The notes beneath the pieces were generated by a model. It saw only the letters and a list, made by a program, of their open reading frames with translations, was not told the origin of the DNA and made no database searches. A stretch of 64,000 nt of DNA from Verrucomicrobiota bacterium (GTDB lineage: Bacteria; Verrucomicrobiota; Verrucomicrobiia; Opitutales; Opitutaceae), in assembly GCA_018239845.1 (NCBI GenBank), contig JAFEGO010000090.1, positions 1-64,000 of the forward strand. Reading direction: 5' to 3'. Shown piece by piece: positions 16,150-25,777 of this stretch. The position numbers and the translations under genes are program-made. Within the stretch, counting starts at the first letter, position 1. Each line of letters starts with the position of its first letter.

Positions 16150-17898
16150 TCAGTTCGGCGGCAGCCAGCGGACCTTGGCGGCGGCGGTGCGAAGCAATTG
16201 CGTTTCCTCCGACGTGAGATCCTTGCGCCATGCTTGTTGCAGGGCTGTCTGCGCGGTTTTCACCTCCCCCGTGTCCGCCAGCGCCAAGCTGAACCACAGC
16301 CAGACGGCGGGCGGCGCATCGTTCGTCGCCAAGGGCCGCAGGAGCGCCAGCGCGTCCTTCGGCTTGCCCTGCCGCCAGCGGACTGAGGCCAGTGCGATCG
16401 CCGGGCCGGTCGCGCCGGCGGCGTCGCGCTGGAGCGCTTCCGCGCGGGAAACGACTTCCGGTGTCACATGATTCAGGAGACAGGCCAGGGTGACCCAACG
16501 AAGCGCCACCTCGGCGTCATCCGGTATCTGCCGGGCCCAGAGGCCGTGCAGGAGCCAGAGTTTGTTCAGATCCTGCCGCGTGCCATAGAGGTCGCGCAGG
16601 GCGGTGTAGCCCCAGAGGTTTTTCGGCTGCTGCTTGATCACGGTCTGCAGCGCGCTCTCCGCGGCATCGACATCGCGCCACGCGCTGGCGAGCCGCACCA
16701 GCGAGCGCAGGCCGTTGGGCGAATCGCTGCACGCGGTCACCGCATCGGCCCAGGTGGCGCGCGCCGAGGCCTCGCTGAAATACAGCCGCTGCAGGCGCGC
16801 GGCGATCGCGAGCGTCAGGGCGCTGCGCGGCCACTGCCCCCAGGCGCCGGCGCGCAGGCGCTCCTCCAGCCGGTCCAGATCGCCAATGCCGGCACTCAGC
16901 TCCGCGCCGGCATCGGCCACGGCGGGGGCCTTGGCCAGCGCGGCGGGCAGGCTCTCCAGCCACAGCAGCGCCTCGCGGCCCTGCCCGATGTCGGCCAGCC
17001 ACCGCGCCAGCAGGGCCGTGTCGTCCGCCCCACCCTGCGCCGCCGCGTCCTTCATTCCCTCCACCAGCGCCACCCAGCCGGGCAGGCCCGGGCTCGTGAA
17101 ATCCGGCCGGGCTCCGGGAGCGAACCGGCCGAGCAGCAGCGTCATTAATTTAGTGATACGATTCGCGTCGCTCTGGCGGGCCGCCTCCTTCAAGAGCTCC
17201 AGCGCGGCGCGCACGCGCACCGCGGGGTCCGCCGTCAGGGTCTCCAGCTCCTGACGCGCCGCGTCCACCTTCGCCGGGGCGGCGCTCCAGAGACGCACGG
17301 CGGCGTAGTTGAATTTCGCCACCGCGTCCTGCGGGGATAGCTCCGCCACCCGCGCGAGGCTGACCTCCAGGTCATCGCTGCGCCCGGTGGCCAAGGCCAC
17401 CGCGGCCGCGAGCCGGTAAAACGCCGCGTCGCGCTGCGCCGCGCTGTTGATCTCCGCCAGCGTGAGCTGGGCGATGTCGAGGCGGTCCAGCCGCAGCGCC
17501 TCGCTCGCGAGCGCGAGCTTCACCGCGGTGTCGCCGGGCGTGAGGCGTGCGACCTGCTGCCGCGCCAGGAGCGCCTCCGGCGAGCCGATCTCGCTGAGCA
17601 GCTGCGCGGCGGCTTTCCAGGTGGCGGGGTCGTTGGGCGCGAGCTCGATGGCGCGGCGCAGCGCGAGCGCCGCCGCTTGGTAGTCACTGTGGCTCGAAAA
17701 TTGCCGCGCCTGCTGGAGTGCCTCGCCGTGTTGCCAGCGCCGCCACAACGGCCGGCCCCACAGCCAGCCCGCCCCCGCCAGCAACGTCAGCAACAGGCCC
17801 GCCGCGACGAAGCGCAGCAGGTCAAGGTGCTGCTCCGTCATCGCATCCAGATGGGATTTGATCCACGCGCGCAGCTTTTGCCAGAGATCGGAAAACAT
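16150..17898 (-). CDS. Membrane-anchored TPR protein of the exosortase locus
   Basis: Protein of 582 residues from ATG 17898 (seven codons shorter than the longest frame). A short cytosolic N-terminus is followed by one membrane helix (~35-52, FVAAGLLLTLLAGAGWLWG), then helical repeats: the first is a clear TPR (ALQQARQFSSHSDYQAAALALRRAIELAPNDP), later ones are more degenerate. Such TPR proteins commonly accompany exosortase/PEP-CTERM export systems (PrsT-like), where they may aid envelope secretion or assembly. It starts 54 bases after the exosortase gene on the same strand, so co-expression is likely. No catalytic motif seen. Confidence 0.75.
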   Translation of the reverse strand: MFSDLWQKLRAWIKSHLDAMTEQHLDLLRFVAAGLLLTLLAGAGWLWGRPLWRRWQHGEALQQARQFSSHSDYQAAALALRRAIELAPNDPATWKAAAQLLSEIGSPEALLARQQVARLTPGDTAVKLALASEALRLDRLDIAQLTLAEINSAAQRDAAFYRLAAAVALATGRSDDLEVSLARVAELSPQDAVAKFNYAAVRLWSAAPAKVDAARQELETLTADPAVRVRAALELLKEAARQSDANRITKLMTLLLGRFAPGARPDFTSPGLPGWVALVEGMKDAAAQGGADDTALLARWLADIGQGREALLWLESLPAALAKAPAVADAGAELSAGIGDLDRLEERLRAGAWGQWPRSALTLAIAARLQRLYFSEASARATWADAVTACSDSPNGLRSLVRLASAWRDVDAAESALQTVIKQQPKNLWGYTALRDLYGTRQDLNKLWLLHGLWARQIPDDAEVALRWVTLACLLNHVTPEVVSRAEALQRDAAGATGPAIALASVRWRQGKPKDALALLRPLATNDAPPAVWLWFSLALADTGEVKTAQTALQQAWRKDLTSEETQLLRTAAAKVRWLPPN

Positions 17899-17952
17899 GA
17901 TGCGTCTCTCCGATAGCAACGATCCGGTCAGGTTCCGTCCAACCGAAAGGTC

Positions 17953-19488
17953 TTATTTGCGGTGAAAAATCCGCGGCGCCCACTCGCGCAACCGCGCCTG
18001 CGCCGCCGCCTCGTCCGCCTCGGGCACCACGAGCGCGAGATACGCCGCGTCGCCGCGCCGCCGCCCTGCCGCCACGCGCTCCAGCCGCCACGCCGGTACA
18101 TCGACCATGTCCGGCGCCACCGGCGCCCGCGCCCGGCCGAGCCAGGCGTCCCAGTGACAATAAAAGACCCTTTGCCGCCGCTGCCCCTCGATAAACTGCA
18201 TCTCGGTGAAATCCACCGCCACACCATCGAGCTCGATGGTGCAGGTCGTCGGTGCCCCTTCGATGACTGCGCCGGAGGCCGGCAGGCAGATTGTCGGATC
18301 GTGCCACTCTGCCGCCGCGGCGCGCGCCACATCATCCCCCCACGTGACCGCCAGCGCGTAGGCGCGTCCACCATCGGGCTCGCGTCGCACCAGACCCGCA
18401 GTCGTTGAAGCCTGCAACAACTCCTTCGTGCGTGCCGGGATTTCGTAACTTTCCCAGCCGTCCGCCGCGGACGCCAGTTGCCACTGCACGCGCTCACCGC
18501 CCTCATGCGCGCGGTACCAGCCTTCCGGACCCGCCGCCGCTGCGAGCGCCGCGACGACCAAGCCGACCACCACGCCCCGCCGCAAGACCGGCCACAGCGC
18601 CAAGGAATCCGCCTGCGCCGCAGTTTTCTTCCCGCGCGCGAGCCACCAGCCGAGCGCCGCCACGGCCGCGAGCGCGCCGATCAGCTCGATCGTACCCATG
18701 CGGTCGTGCCAGTGCTCGCTGGCCGCGGGGCCGTGCGCCGCTGCGATCCAAGTCAGCGCCGTCGTGCGCAGCCAGTTGGCCGTGAGCGCCGCCGCCACCG
18801 AGCCGACGACGAGCACCACGCGTCGCGTCGCACGCAGCCGCAGCAGCTCGCCGCCAAACCACCCGACCATCCAAACCGCCTGCAATGAGCGCAGTCCGCT
18901 GCACGCCTCGTCGATGCCGACGAAACCGTGCGCCAGTTCGATCACAGCGCCGTGGACCATGGCCGGATGTCCGAGCGCGGACACGGTCTCGGCTGCAAGG
19001 TTGGCGTTCATCGCCACGAGCGCCTGCACCAGCGTATTCGACAACACCGTCGGCCAGGTCAGTGCCGTGGCCGAGAACAGCACGGGAAAGGCGAAATAGC
19101 CCGCCCAGCGCGCCCCACCCGCCAATGCGAGCACCGCCAGTGTCACGCCCGCCGCCGTCAGCCACGCCAGCCATTGGGCCAGCGGCCACAAGGGGTTGGC
19201 CTCCAGCACGGTGAGCAGCACCGGCAACACCAGCAGCGCCGCGATGAGTCCGCCCGTCAGGATTTTTCCCGCCCCTGCGCCGATCGCGCCCGGCGCCGGC
19301 CGACGACGCGCGCGCTCCATGAATAATGCGCCGGCCAGCAGCGGCACGGTCCAGCCGAAGGCCTGCTCGGGAATGATGTTCCACGCCAGCCGCAGCCGCC
19401 AGAGCACCGGCAGCCACAACAATCCGAGCCCGAGGGCCAGCCCGCCCGCGGCGCCGTCGCTGCGTTGCGCTCGCGCCGCGTCGCTCAC
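17953..19488 (-). CDS. Exosortase with C-terminal EpsI-like domain
   Basis: Integral membrane cysteine transpeptidase of 511 residues. Residues ~15-290 form about eight helices with the exosortase triad: C196 in GIDEACSGLRSL, R241 in ANWLRTT and H261 in HWHDRMG. After a further membrane helix (RGVVVGLVVAALAAA), residues ~335-511 are an EpsI-like periplasmic domain (WHDPTICLPASG, FYCHWDAW), a fusion known in several exosortase subtypes. It processes PEP-CTERM proteins at the inner membrane. GTG 19488 overlaps the ptsI stop as GTGA, so translation is coupled; the ATG 12 codons upstream is less likely. Confidence 0.9.
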   Translation of the reverse strand: MSDAARAQRSDGAAGGLALGLGLLWLPVLWRLRLAWNIIPEQAFGWTVPLLAGALFMERARRRPAPGAIGAGAGKILTGGLIAALLVLPVLLTVLEANPLWPLAQWLAWLTAAGVTLAVLALAGGARWAGYFAFPVLFSATALTWPTVLSNTLVQALVAMNANLAAETVSALGHPAMVHGAVIELAHGFVGIDEACSGLRSLQAVWMVGWFGGELLRLRATRRVVLVVGSVAAALTANWLRTTALTWIAAAHGPAASEHWHDRMGTIELIGALAAVAALGWWLARGKKTAAQADSLALWPVLRRGVVVGLVVAALAAAAGPEGWYRAHEGGERVQWQLASAADGWESYEIPARTKELLQASTTAGLVRREPDGGRAYALAVTWGDDVARAAAAEWHDPTICLPASGAVIEGAPTTCTIELDGVAVDFTEMQFIEGQRRQRVFYCHWDAWLGRARAPVAPDMVDVPAWRLERVAAGRRRGDAAYLALVVPEADEAAAQARLREWAPRIFHRK

Positions 19489-21248
19489 TCCGTGATCACG
19501 CGGGCGCGGTAAAACGCCTCGCACTTCGCATAAATCTCGCGCGCCGAACTCATCTTCAGCGCCTCATCGGCGAGGGCCTTCGCCTCCGCCATGGTCATCG
19601 CGCGCACGAGGTATTTCACCGTAGGGATCCACGAGGGCGACATGCTCAGGGCGTCCACGCCGAGGCCGAGCAGGAGCGGCGTATAAACCGGGTCTCCCGC
19701 CATTTCGCCGCACACACTCACCGTGACCTTCTTCTTGTGCGCTTCGTTCACGATGTGTTTCAACGTGCGGATCACCGCCGGGTGCGTGGGCTCGTAGAGG
19801 TGGGCGACGTGGTCGTTCACGCGGTCCACAGCCAGCAGGTACTGGATGAGGTCGTTCGTCCCGATGCTGAAAAACGCACTGTCCCGCGCGAGCAGGTCGG
19901 CCGTCATCGCCGCGCTGGGGATCTCGATCATCGTGCCGACCTCGATGTTTTCATCGAAGGCCTGGCCCCGCTCCTTCAGCTCGGCCATGCACTCGCCGAG
20001 CACGGCGTTGGCGCGCGCGAGCTCCTCGTGGCCGCTGATCATCGGGTACATCAGCCGCACCTTGCCGTACGCGCTCGCCAGCAGGATCGCGCGGAGCTGC
20101 TCCTTGAAGATATCCTGGTGCTCGAGGCAGAAGCGGATCGCGCGGAAGCCCATGAACGGGTTGCTCTCGTGCGGAAACAGATCGGGCTTCGTCGCCATCG
20201 GCTTGTCGCCGCCGAGGTCGAGCGTGCGGATGATCACCGGCTGCGGCGCCACGGCCTCGGCCACGGTCTTGTACGCGAGAAACTGCTCCTGCTCGGTCGG
20301 CACGCGCTGCGAGTTGAGGAAAAGATACTCGGTGCGGAAGAGACCCACGCCTTCCGCGCGGTAGTCATTCGCCATCTTCGCCTCCTCGGGCTTGCCGATG
20401 TTGGCCATCAGCGGGACCGCCACGCCGTCGCGCGTCACGGCCTTCTGCATGTTGGCCTCGAAGAGCTTCGTCTCGAAGCCGCGCTCGCGCTCCTGGATCT
20501 TGCCGTAGCGGAAGAGTGTGGCCTCGCTGGGGTTCAGGATGACCACGCCGTCGTAGCCGTCCACGATGGCCCAGTCGCCTTTCTGGATGCGGCTCGTCAG
20601 GTCGCGTACGCCGACGACGGCGGGCAGCTTCATCGAGCGCGCGACGATCACGGCGTGGCTGGTCTTGCTGCCGGCGTCGGTCACGATCGCGAGCGCGGCG
20701 CTGCGGTCGATGCTCGCGGAGTCGGAGGGCGAGATGTCGTTGGCGACGACGACGCGCTTGTCGGCGAGGCGGCTCAGCGAGTTTTCGGCCTGGCCGAGGA
20801 GATTCTGCAACACGCGTTGCGCCACGTCGCGCAGGTCGCCCGCGCGCTCCCGGAGGTACTCGTCGCCGATCTCGGAGAAGGCTTGGATGTAGCGCGAGGA
20901 GACCTTGTTGAAGCAGGTCTCGATGTTGTTGCCCGTGGTCTCGAATTCCCGGATCGTCTCGTCAATCAGCGCGCGGTCCTCGAGCACGAGCAGGTGCGCA
21001 TCGAAGATCAGCGCCTCGGCCGGACCGAGGTTTTTCTCCACCTCGCCCTGGATCTTCGCGATCTGCTTCCGGGTGGTCACCAACGCCTGGTCGAAGCGGG
21101 CGAGCTCCGCGGCTTTCTTGTCCGCATCCACCTGATACCGCGGTACCTCCACCGTGCTCTGCAAAAAGACAAAGACCTCACCATAGGCGATGCCGCGCGA
21201 AGCGGCGATGCCTTGGATGATGACTTCCTTTTTGTCGGATGAACTCAT
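19485..21248 (-). CDS. ptsI: Phosphoenolpyruvate-protein phosphotransferase (PTS enzyme I)
   Basis: Cytosolic enzyme I of 587 residues, usual length ~575. It passes phosphate from PEP to HPr. The N-terminal HPr-binding and phosphohistidine domains include the active histidine in GSKTSHAVIVARSMKLPAVVG (family GGxTSHxAI); the C-terminal PEP-binding barrel has EGVGLFRTEYLFL, NPFMGFRAIRFCLE, GTMIEIPSAAM, FFSIGTNDLIQY and the catalytic cysteine in VSVCGEMAGDP. ATG 21248 fits the family start. No HPr or EII gene is in the window, so it may serve a regulatory PTS. It lies 80 bases after ispE and overlaps the exosortase gene. Confidence 0.95.
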   Translation of the reverse strand: MSSSDKKEVIIQGIAASRGIAYGEVFVFLQSTVEVPRYQVDADKKAAELARFDQALVTTRKQIAKIQGEVEKNLGPAEALIFDAHLLVLEDRALIDETIREFETTGNNIETCFNKVSSRYIQAFSEIGDEYLRERAGDLRDVAQRVLQNLLGQAENSLSRLADKRVVVANDISPSDSASIDRSAALAIVTDAGSKTSHAVIVARSMKLPAVVGVRDLTSRIQKGDWAIVDGYDGVVILNPSEATLFRYGKIQERERGFETKLFEANMQKAVTRDGVAVPLMANIGKPEEAKMANDYRAEGVGLFRTEYLFLNSQRVPTEQEQFLAYKTVAEAVAPQPVIIRTLDLGGDKPMATKPDLFPHESNPFMGFRAIRFCLEHQDIFKEQLRAILLASAYGKVRLMYPMISGHEELARANAVLGECMAELKERGQAFDENIEVGTMIEIPSAAMTADLLARDSAFFSIGTNDLIQYLLAVDRVNDHVAHLYEPTHPAVIRTLKHIVNEAHKKKVTVSVCGEMAGDPVYTPLLLGLGVDALSMSPSWIPTVKYLVRAMTMAEAKALADEALKMSSAREIYAKCEAFYRARVITE

Positions 21249-21328
21249 GGAGGGGCTTGCGCCGCCTGCATGGATGCGGAGCGGCGCGAGACGATAACGC
21301 GCCAGCGCCCGAGAAGGGTCAATGCGGA

Positions 21329-22219
21329 TTATTGCAACTTCGCCGCAACGCACAGGGCCGACGCGCCCCACGCCCCGCGCACCGCCGCCTCGATCTCCGC
21401 CACCGGCGCATCCTCCGGGAGCAGGGCAAAACACGCGCTGCCACTCCCGCTCATCCGCGCCTCCAACCCAAACCGCCGCCGCAGCACCCCCAGCAGCGTC
21501 GGCAGCGCTAGGTATTTCGCGAAGGCCGCGCCTTCCATGTTGTTATAGAGCAGCCGTTCCGCCGGGGCCGCCGCGTCTCCCAGCCAACCCGCCAGCCGCG
21601 CCTCCGCCTCGGGCGCCGGCAGGTAGCTGCCCGGCGCACCCGCGACCATCCGGCCGTAGGCCCAGGGCGTGGCGATGCCGAAACCGGGTTTAAAAACCAG
21701 CACGCGCCGCCCCCGCAGCCGCGCCGCGCCAGCCGCCGGCAAAGGCTCGACCCGCTCACCGCGGCCGCGCATCACCACCGGGCCACCGCGGAGGAAGAGC
21801 GCGCAGTCCGACCCGAGTTTTGCCGCCAGCTCCTCCAGCGCGGGTGCGCCGAGCGGCTCGCCGGCAAGATGGTTCAGCGCGCGCAGCGCCATCGCGCCAT
21901 TGCTGCTGCCGCCACCGAGGCCTGCGCCCATCGGGATGCGTTTTTGTAAAATAAACTGCGCCCCCTTCGCCCACCCCGTCGCCGCGCGAAACGTCTCCGC
22001 CGCGCGCAGCACGAGATTCGTCCCATCGACCGGCACCGCCGGATCGTCGCACATCAGCGCAAAGCCCTCCCCCGCCCCGCGTAGGTTCACCGTCAGCGTG
22101 TCGCCCCAATCGAGCGGCGTCGCGACCGATACGAGATCGTGAAACCCATCCGCCCGCCGCCCGGTGATGGCGAGGAAGAGGTTCAGCTTGGCGGGGCAGT
22201 GGATTTCGGCGTCGGCCAC
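21329..22219 (-). CDS. ispE: 4-diphosphocytidyl-2-C-methyl-D-erythritol kinase
   Basis: GHMP kinase of 296 residues that phosphorylates CDP-methylerythritol in the MEP isoprenoid pathway. N-terminal CPAKLNLFLAITGRRADGFHDL carries the substrate lysine (K11) and typical IspE start; ATP loop PMGAGLGGGSSNGA at 97-110; C-terminal GHMP motif ARMSGSGSACFAL. Divergent from pyrF and close to ispD and ispF, so three MEP genes lie within 3 kb. First gene of the minus-strand run into ptsI and exosortase. Confidence 0.95.
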   Translation of the reverse strand: MADAEIHCPAKLNLFLAITGRRADGFHDLVSVATPLDWGDTLTVNLRGAGEGFALMCDDPAVPVDGTNLVLRAAETFRAATGWAKGAQFILQKRIPMGAGLGGGSSNGAMALRALNHLAGEPLGAPALEELAAKLGSDCALFLRGGPVVMRGRGERVEPLPAAGAARLRGRRVLVFKPGFGIATPWAYGRMVAGAPGSYLPAPEAEARLAGWLGDAAAPAERLLYNNMEGAAFAKYLALPTLLGVLRRRFGLEARMSGSGSACFALLPEDAPVAEIEAAVRGAWGASALCVAAKLQ

Positions 22220-22285
22220 GGGTAGGAAGGTCGTGAAGAAAACATTGGCGGTAACGCGCCCGGCCCGTCAGCTTTTTTCCACACC

Positions 22286-22978
22286 ATGCCCTGCGAACTC
22301 ATCCTCGTCCTCGACGCCCAATCCCCCCGCGAAGTCACCCCCACCCTCCGCCAGCTCCAGGGCACCGTCCGCTGGGTCAAGGTCGGCCTCGAGATGTTCA
22401 CCGCCTGCGGGCCCGACGCCGTGCGCGAGATCGCCGACCTCGGCTTCGACATTTTTCTCGATCTCAAGCTTCACGACATCCCCAACACCGTCGCCAAGTC
22501 CGTCGAGTCCATCGCGCGCCTGCCCGTGCGCATGACCACGATCCACACCTGCGGCGGCCGCGAGATGATGCAGTGGGCCGTGAAGGCCCAGCAGCAGCAC
22601 GCCCCCAATCTCCTCCTCCTCGGCGTCACCGTGCTCACCTCGATGAGCGCCGCCGGCCTCGCCGAAACCGGCCCGGCCGACTCACCCGAAAAACAGGTCC
22701 TCCGCCTCGGCCGCCTCGCGGTCGACTCCGGTCTGCGCGGCCTCGTCTGCTCGCCGCTCGAGCTCGCTCCCCTCCGCGCCGTGCTGCCCGCCGACGTCGC
22801 CCTCGTCACACCCGGCATCCGTCCGCGCGGTTCCGACGCCGGCGACCAGTCGCGCATCATGACGCCCGGCGAGGCCGCCCGCGCCGGCGCGAGCCACATC
22901 GTCGTCGGCCGCCCCATTTTCAAGGCCCCCGATCCCGTCGCCGCCGCGCGATCCATCCTTGCGGAACTCTCCGCCTAG
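22286..22978 (+). CDS. pyrF: Orotidine 5'-phosphate decarboxylase
   Basis: TIM-barrel enzyme of 230 residues for the last step of UMP synthesis. Active-site residues are visible: D10 (LVLDAQ), K32 (VKVGLEMF), and the D59-x-K61-xx-D64 signature in FLDLKLHDIPNTV. The phosphate site VTPGIRPRGSDAGDQSRIMTP and IVVGRPIFKAPDP are also normal. Starts 66 bases from ispE on the opposite strand and precedes ispD by 27 bases. Confidence 0.96.
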   Translation: MPCELILVLDAQSPREVTPTLRQLQGTVRWVKVGLEMFTACGPDAVREIADLGFDIFLDLKLHDIPNTVAKSVESIARLPVRMTTIHTCGGREMMQWAVKAQQQHAPNLLLLGVTVLTSMSAAGLAETGPADSPEKQVLRLGRLAVDSGLRGLVCSPLELAPLRAVLPADVALVTPGIRPRGSDAGDQSRIMTPGEAARAGASHIVVGRPIFKAPDPVAAARSILAELSA

Positions 22979-23005
22979 CCCTTAAGGCTTGTCGCCCAAC
23001 CTACC

Positions 23006-23689
23006 ATGAGTCGCACCGCCGCCATCCTCCTCGCCGCCGGCAGCGGCACCCGCATGGGCGGCGCCGTCGCCGACAAGGTGCTCGCCCCCCTCGCTGGCCG
23101 GCCGGTCTTCGCCCACAGCGCCGCCGCCTTCATGGCCAGCGGCGTCGCCGACTACTACGTCGTGCTTTACCGCGACCAGCGCCAAATGACCGAGCTCGCC
23201 GCCTACGCGCCCACGCCCTCCGTTCTCGTGCGCGGCGGCCGCGAGCGCCAGGACTCCGTGATGAATGCCCTCGCCGCGCTCCCGGACGACATCGCCTACG
23301 TCTTCATCCACGACTGCGCCCGGCCGCTCGTGCGGCCCGAGCAGCTCGTCGCCCTCCACAAGATCGTCCGCCGCGAAAACGCCGTTGTCCTCGCCCACCG
23401 CGTGACCGACACCATCAAGGAGCACCGCGACGACGCCCGCCTGCGCAACCTCGACCGCTCGCGCCTCTGGGCCATGGAGACGCCCCAGGTCTTCGCCCGC
23501 GACCTCATCGTGCGCGCCTACGCCCGCGTCGCCGCCCGCGGCCTCGCGATCACCGACGACGCCGCGGCGGTCGAAACGCTCGGCCAGCCCGTCGCGCTGC
23601 TCGAAAATCCGCATCCGAACCCGAAGCTCACGACGCCCGCGGACCTGAATTATCTCGAATTTCTGCTCTCGGCGGAATCCCGCGGCTGA
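23006..23689 (+). CDS. ispD: 2-C-methyl-D-erythritol 4-phosphate cytidylyltransferase
   Basis: MEP-pathway enzyme of 227 residues that makes CDP-methylerythritol from CTP. The nucleotide-binding start is AAILLAAGSGTRMGG with the expected downstream lysine (ADKVLAPLAGRPV); the IspD signature VFIHDCARPLVRPE and ETPQVFARDLI are present. Four bases separate its stop from the ispF ATG, giving the common ispD-ispF pair. Confidence 0.95.
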   Translation: MSRTAAILLAAGSGTRMGGAVADKVLAPLAGRPVFAHSAAAFMASGVADYYVVLYRDQRQMTELAAYAPTPSVLVRGGRERQDSVMNALAALPDDIAYVFIHDCARPLVRPEQLVALHKIVRRENAVVLAHRVTDTIKEHRDDARLRNLDRSRLWAMETPQVFARDLIVRAYARVAARGLAITDDAAAVETLGQPVALLENPHPNPKLTTPADLNYLEFLLSAESRG

Positions 23690-23693
23690 CCTC

Positions 23694-24173
23694 ATGCGCT
23701 CCTTCCGCATCGGCCACGGCTACGATATCCACCGCCTCGTCCCCGGCCGCCCGCTCGTGCTCGGCGGCGTGAAGTTCGACACCGACTACGGCCTCGACGG
23801 CCACAGCGACGCCGACTGCCTGACCCACGCGATCTGCGACGCCCTGCTCGGTGCTGCCGCGCTGCCCGACATCGGTCATTTTTTTCCGAATACCGACCCG
23901 GCTTACCGCAACATCGATTCGCAGATCCTGCTCCAGCGCGTCAACGCCGAGATCGTCCGCCTCGGCTACAACATCGTGAACATCGACGCCTCCGTCATCG
24001 CGGAAAAGCCCAAGATCTACCCGCGCCTCACCGAGATGAAGGCCGCCCTCGCCCAGTCCACCGGCCTTTCCCCCGACGAGATCGGCCTCAAGGCTACCAC
24101 CAACGAAGGCGTCGGCGACCTCGGCCGCGGCCTCGCAATCGCGGCCCACGCCGTCTGCCTCCTCTCGCGCTGA
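23694..24173 (+). CDS. ispF: 2-C-methyl-D-erythritol 2,4-cyclodiphosphate synthase
   Basis: Trimeric MEP-pathway enzyme of 159 residues. Metal ligands D11 and H13 are in GHGYDIHR and H45 in GHSDADCLTHAICDALLG; DIGHFFPNTDPAY and the C-terminal KATTNEGVGDLGRG are conserved. Length matches family. It ends two bases before an OppA lipoprotein gene, so that lipoprotein may be read from the same transcript. Confidence 0.96.
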   Translation: MRSFRIGHGYDIHRLVPGRPLVLGGVKFDTDYGLDGHSDADCLTHAICDALLGAAALPDIGHFFPNTDPAYRNIDSQILLQRVNAEIVRLGYNIVNIDASVIAEKPKIYPRLTEMKAALAQSTGLSPDEIGLKATTNEGVGDLGRGLAIAAHAVCLLSR

Positions 24174-24175
24174 CC

Positions 24176-25777
24176 ATGCTCCGCTGCGTCGGCGTCCTGC
24201 TCCTCACTCTGGTCCTCGCCGGCTGCGGTCTGCGCGAGACGCTCGTCGAGCGCGGCAACCGCACCCAGGTCCTCCACCGCGGCATCGGCGCGGACCTCGC
24301 CGACCTCGACCCGCAGTTCGCCACGCAGGCCAGCGACTACACCGTGCTGTCCGCTCTCTTCGAGGGCCTCGTCGGCGAGGATCCCGTCGATCTGCACCCT
24401 GTGCCCGGCGTCGCCGAGCGCTGGACCGTCTCGCCTGACGGCCTCGTGTACACCTTCACGCTCCGCGAAAACGCCCGCTGGAGCAACGGCGACCGCGTGA
24501 CCGCCGGCGACTTCCTCGCCTCGTGGCGCCGCGTGCTCACGCCTTCGCTCGGTGCGCCCAATGCCAGCCTCCTCTTCGTCATCCAAGGCGCCGAGGCGTA
24601 CAACAAGGGCCTCGCCCAATTCTCGCAGGTCGGTCTCGCCGCCCCCGATGCGCGCACGCTTCAGGTCACACTCGAGCACCCGACGCCCTACTTCCTCTCG
24701 TTGCTCAACCACCCCGTGTGGTTCCCCGTACCGCTCGCCACGATTACGAAGTTTGGCAGCCCCACCGAGCGCGGCAATCGCTGGGCCCGCCCCGGCCAGC
24801 TCGTTGGCAACGGTCCCTTCACCCTCGCCACGTGGTCGCCCGGCCAGGAAATCGTCGTCGAAAAATCCGCCACTTACTGGGACGCGAAGGCGGTCCGCCT
24901 GGCCGCCATCCACTTCCACACCATCGACAGCATCGATGCCGAGGAACGCGCCTTCCGCGCCGGCCAGTTGCACGTCACCGAAACGCTCCCGCCCGGCAAG
25001 GTGGACGCCTACCGCCGCGACGCACCCGCGCTTCTCCGGATCGATCCGCTGCTCGGCACCTATTTCTACCGGCTCAACACCACCCGCCCCTTCCTCAGCG
25101 ACGTGCGTATCCGCCGCGCCCTGGCGCTCGCGGTCGACCGCGAAGCCATCGTCGATAAAATCCTCCGCGGCGGCCAGCTGGCCGCCCACGCCTTCGTGCC
25201 GCCCGGCCTCGATGGTTACAAATCGGTCACGACGATTCCCTCCGACTTCGCCGCGGCTCGCCAGTTGCTCGCCGACGCCGGCTACCCAGGGGGCAAGGGC
25301 CTGCCGCCGTTCGAGCTGCTCTACAACTCGTCCGAGACGCACCGGGCCGTCGCCGAGGCCATTCAGGAAATGTGGCGCCGCGAACTCGGCCTCAACGTCC
25401 AGCTCCTCAACCAGGAGCTCAACAGCACCCTCGAGGCGCGCCGCACCGGCAACTACCAGATCCTCCGCTCCGTCTGGACGGCGGACTACGCGGACCCCGG
25501 CTCCTTCCTCGACATCTGGGGCACGGCCAGCGGCAATAACTACACCGGCTGGTCCAGCCCCGCCTATGACGCATTGCTCTTCCGTGCAGCTCGCACCGCC
25601 GATCCCGCCGCGCGTAATTTGCTATTCCAACAGGCCGAAACCCTTTTGCTCGAAGCCGCGCCATGCATCCCGATCTACCACTACACGCATGTGTTCCTGA
25701 TCCAGCCCTCGGTGCGCGGCTGGCACCCCACGCTGCTCGACCACCATCCCTACAAGGCCGTGTGGCTCGAAAACTGA
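24176..25777 (+). CDS. OppA-like oligopeptide-binding lipoprotein 1
   Basis: Solute-binding protein family 5, 533 residues. Lipoprotein signal ends in LVLAGC (C17). The mature part has family features: ADLDPQFATQASDYTVLSALFEGL, the motif ALAVDREAIV, and the late PSVRGWHP. It should sit on the periplasmic face of a membrane and bring peptides to an OppBC-type permease. The next gene encodes a second protein of the same family and length, suggesting local duplication. The window's oppB and oppC genes are ~8 kb away on the other strand; no oppD/oppF ATPase is seen. Confidence 0.88.
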   Translation: MLRCVGVLLLTLVLAGCGLRETLVERGNRTQVLHRGIGADLADLDPQFATQASDYTVLSALFEGLVGEDPVDLHPVPGVAERWTVSPDGLVYTFTLRENARWSNGDRVTAGDFLASWRRVLTPSLGAPNASLLFVIQGAEAYNKGLAQFSQVGLAAPDARTLQVTLEHPTPYFLSLLNHPVWFPVPLATITKFGSPTERGNRWARPGQLVGNGPFTLATWSPGQEIVVEKSATYWDAKAVRLAAIHFHTIDSIDAEERAFRAGQLHVTETLPPGKVDAYRRDAPALLRIDPLLGTYFYRLNTTRPFLSDVRIRRALALAVDREAIVDKILRGGQLAAHAFVPPGLDGYKSVTTIPSDFAAARQLLADAGYPGGKGLPPFELLYNSSETHRAVAEAIQEMWRRELGLNVQLLNQELNSTLEARRTGNYQILRSVWTADYADPGSFLDIWGTASGNNYTGWSSPAYDALLFRAARTADPAARNLLFQQAETLLLEAAPCIPIYHYTHVFLIQPSVRGWHPTLLDHHPYKAVWLEN

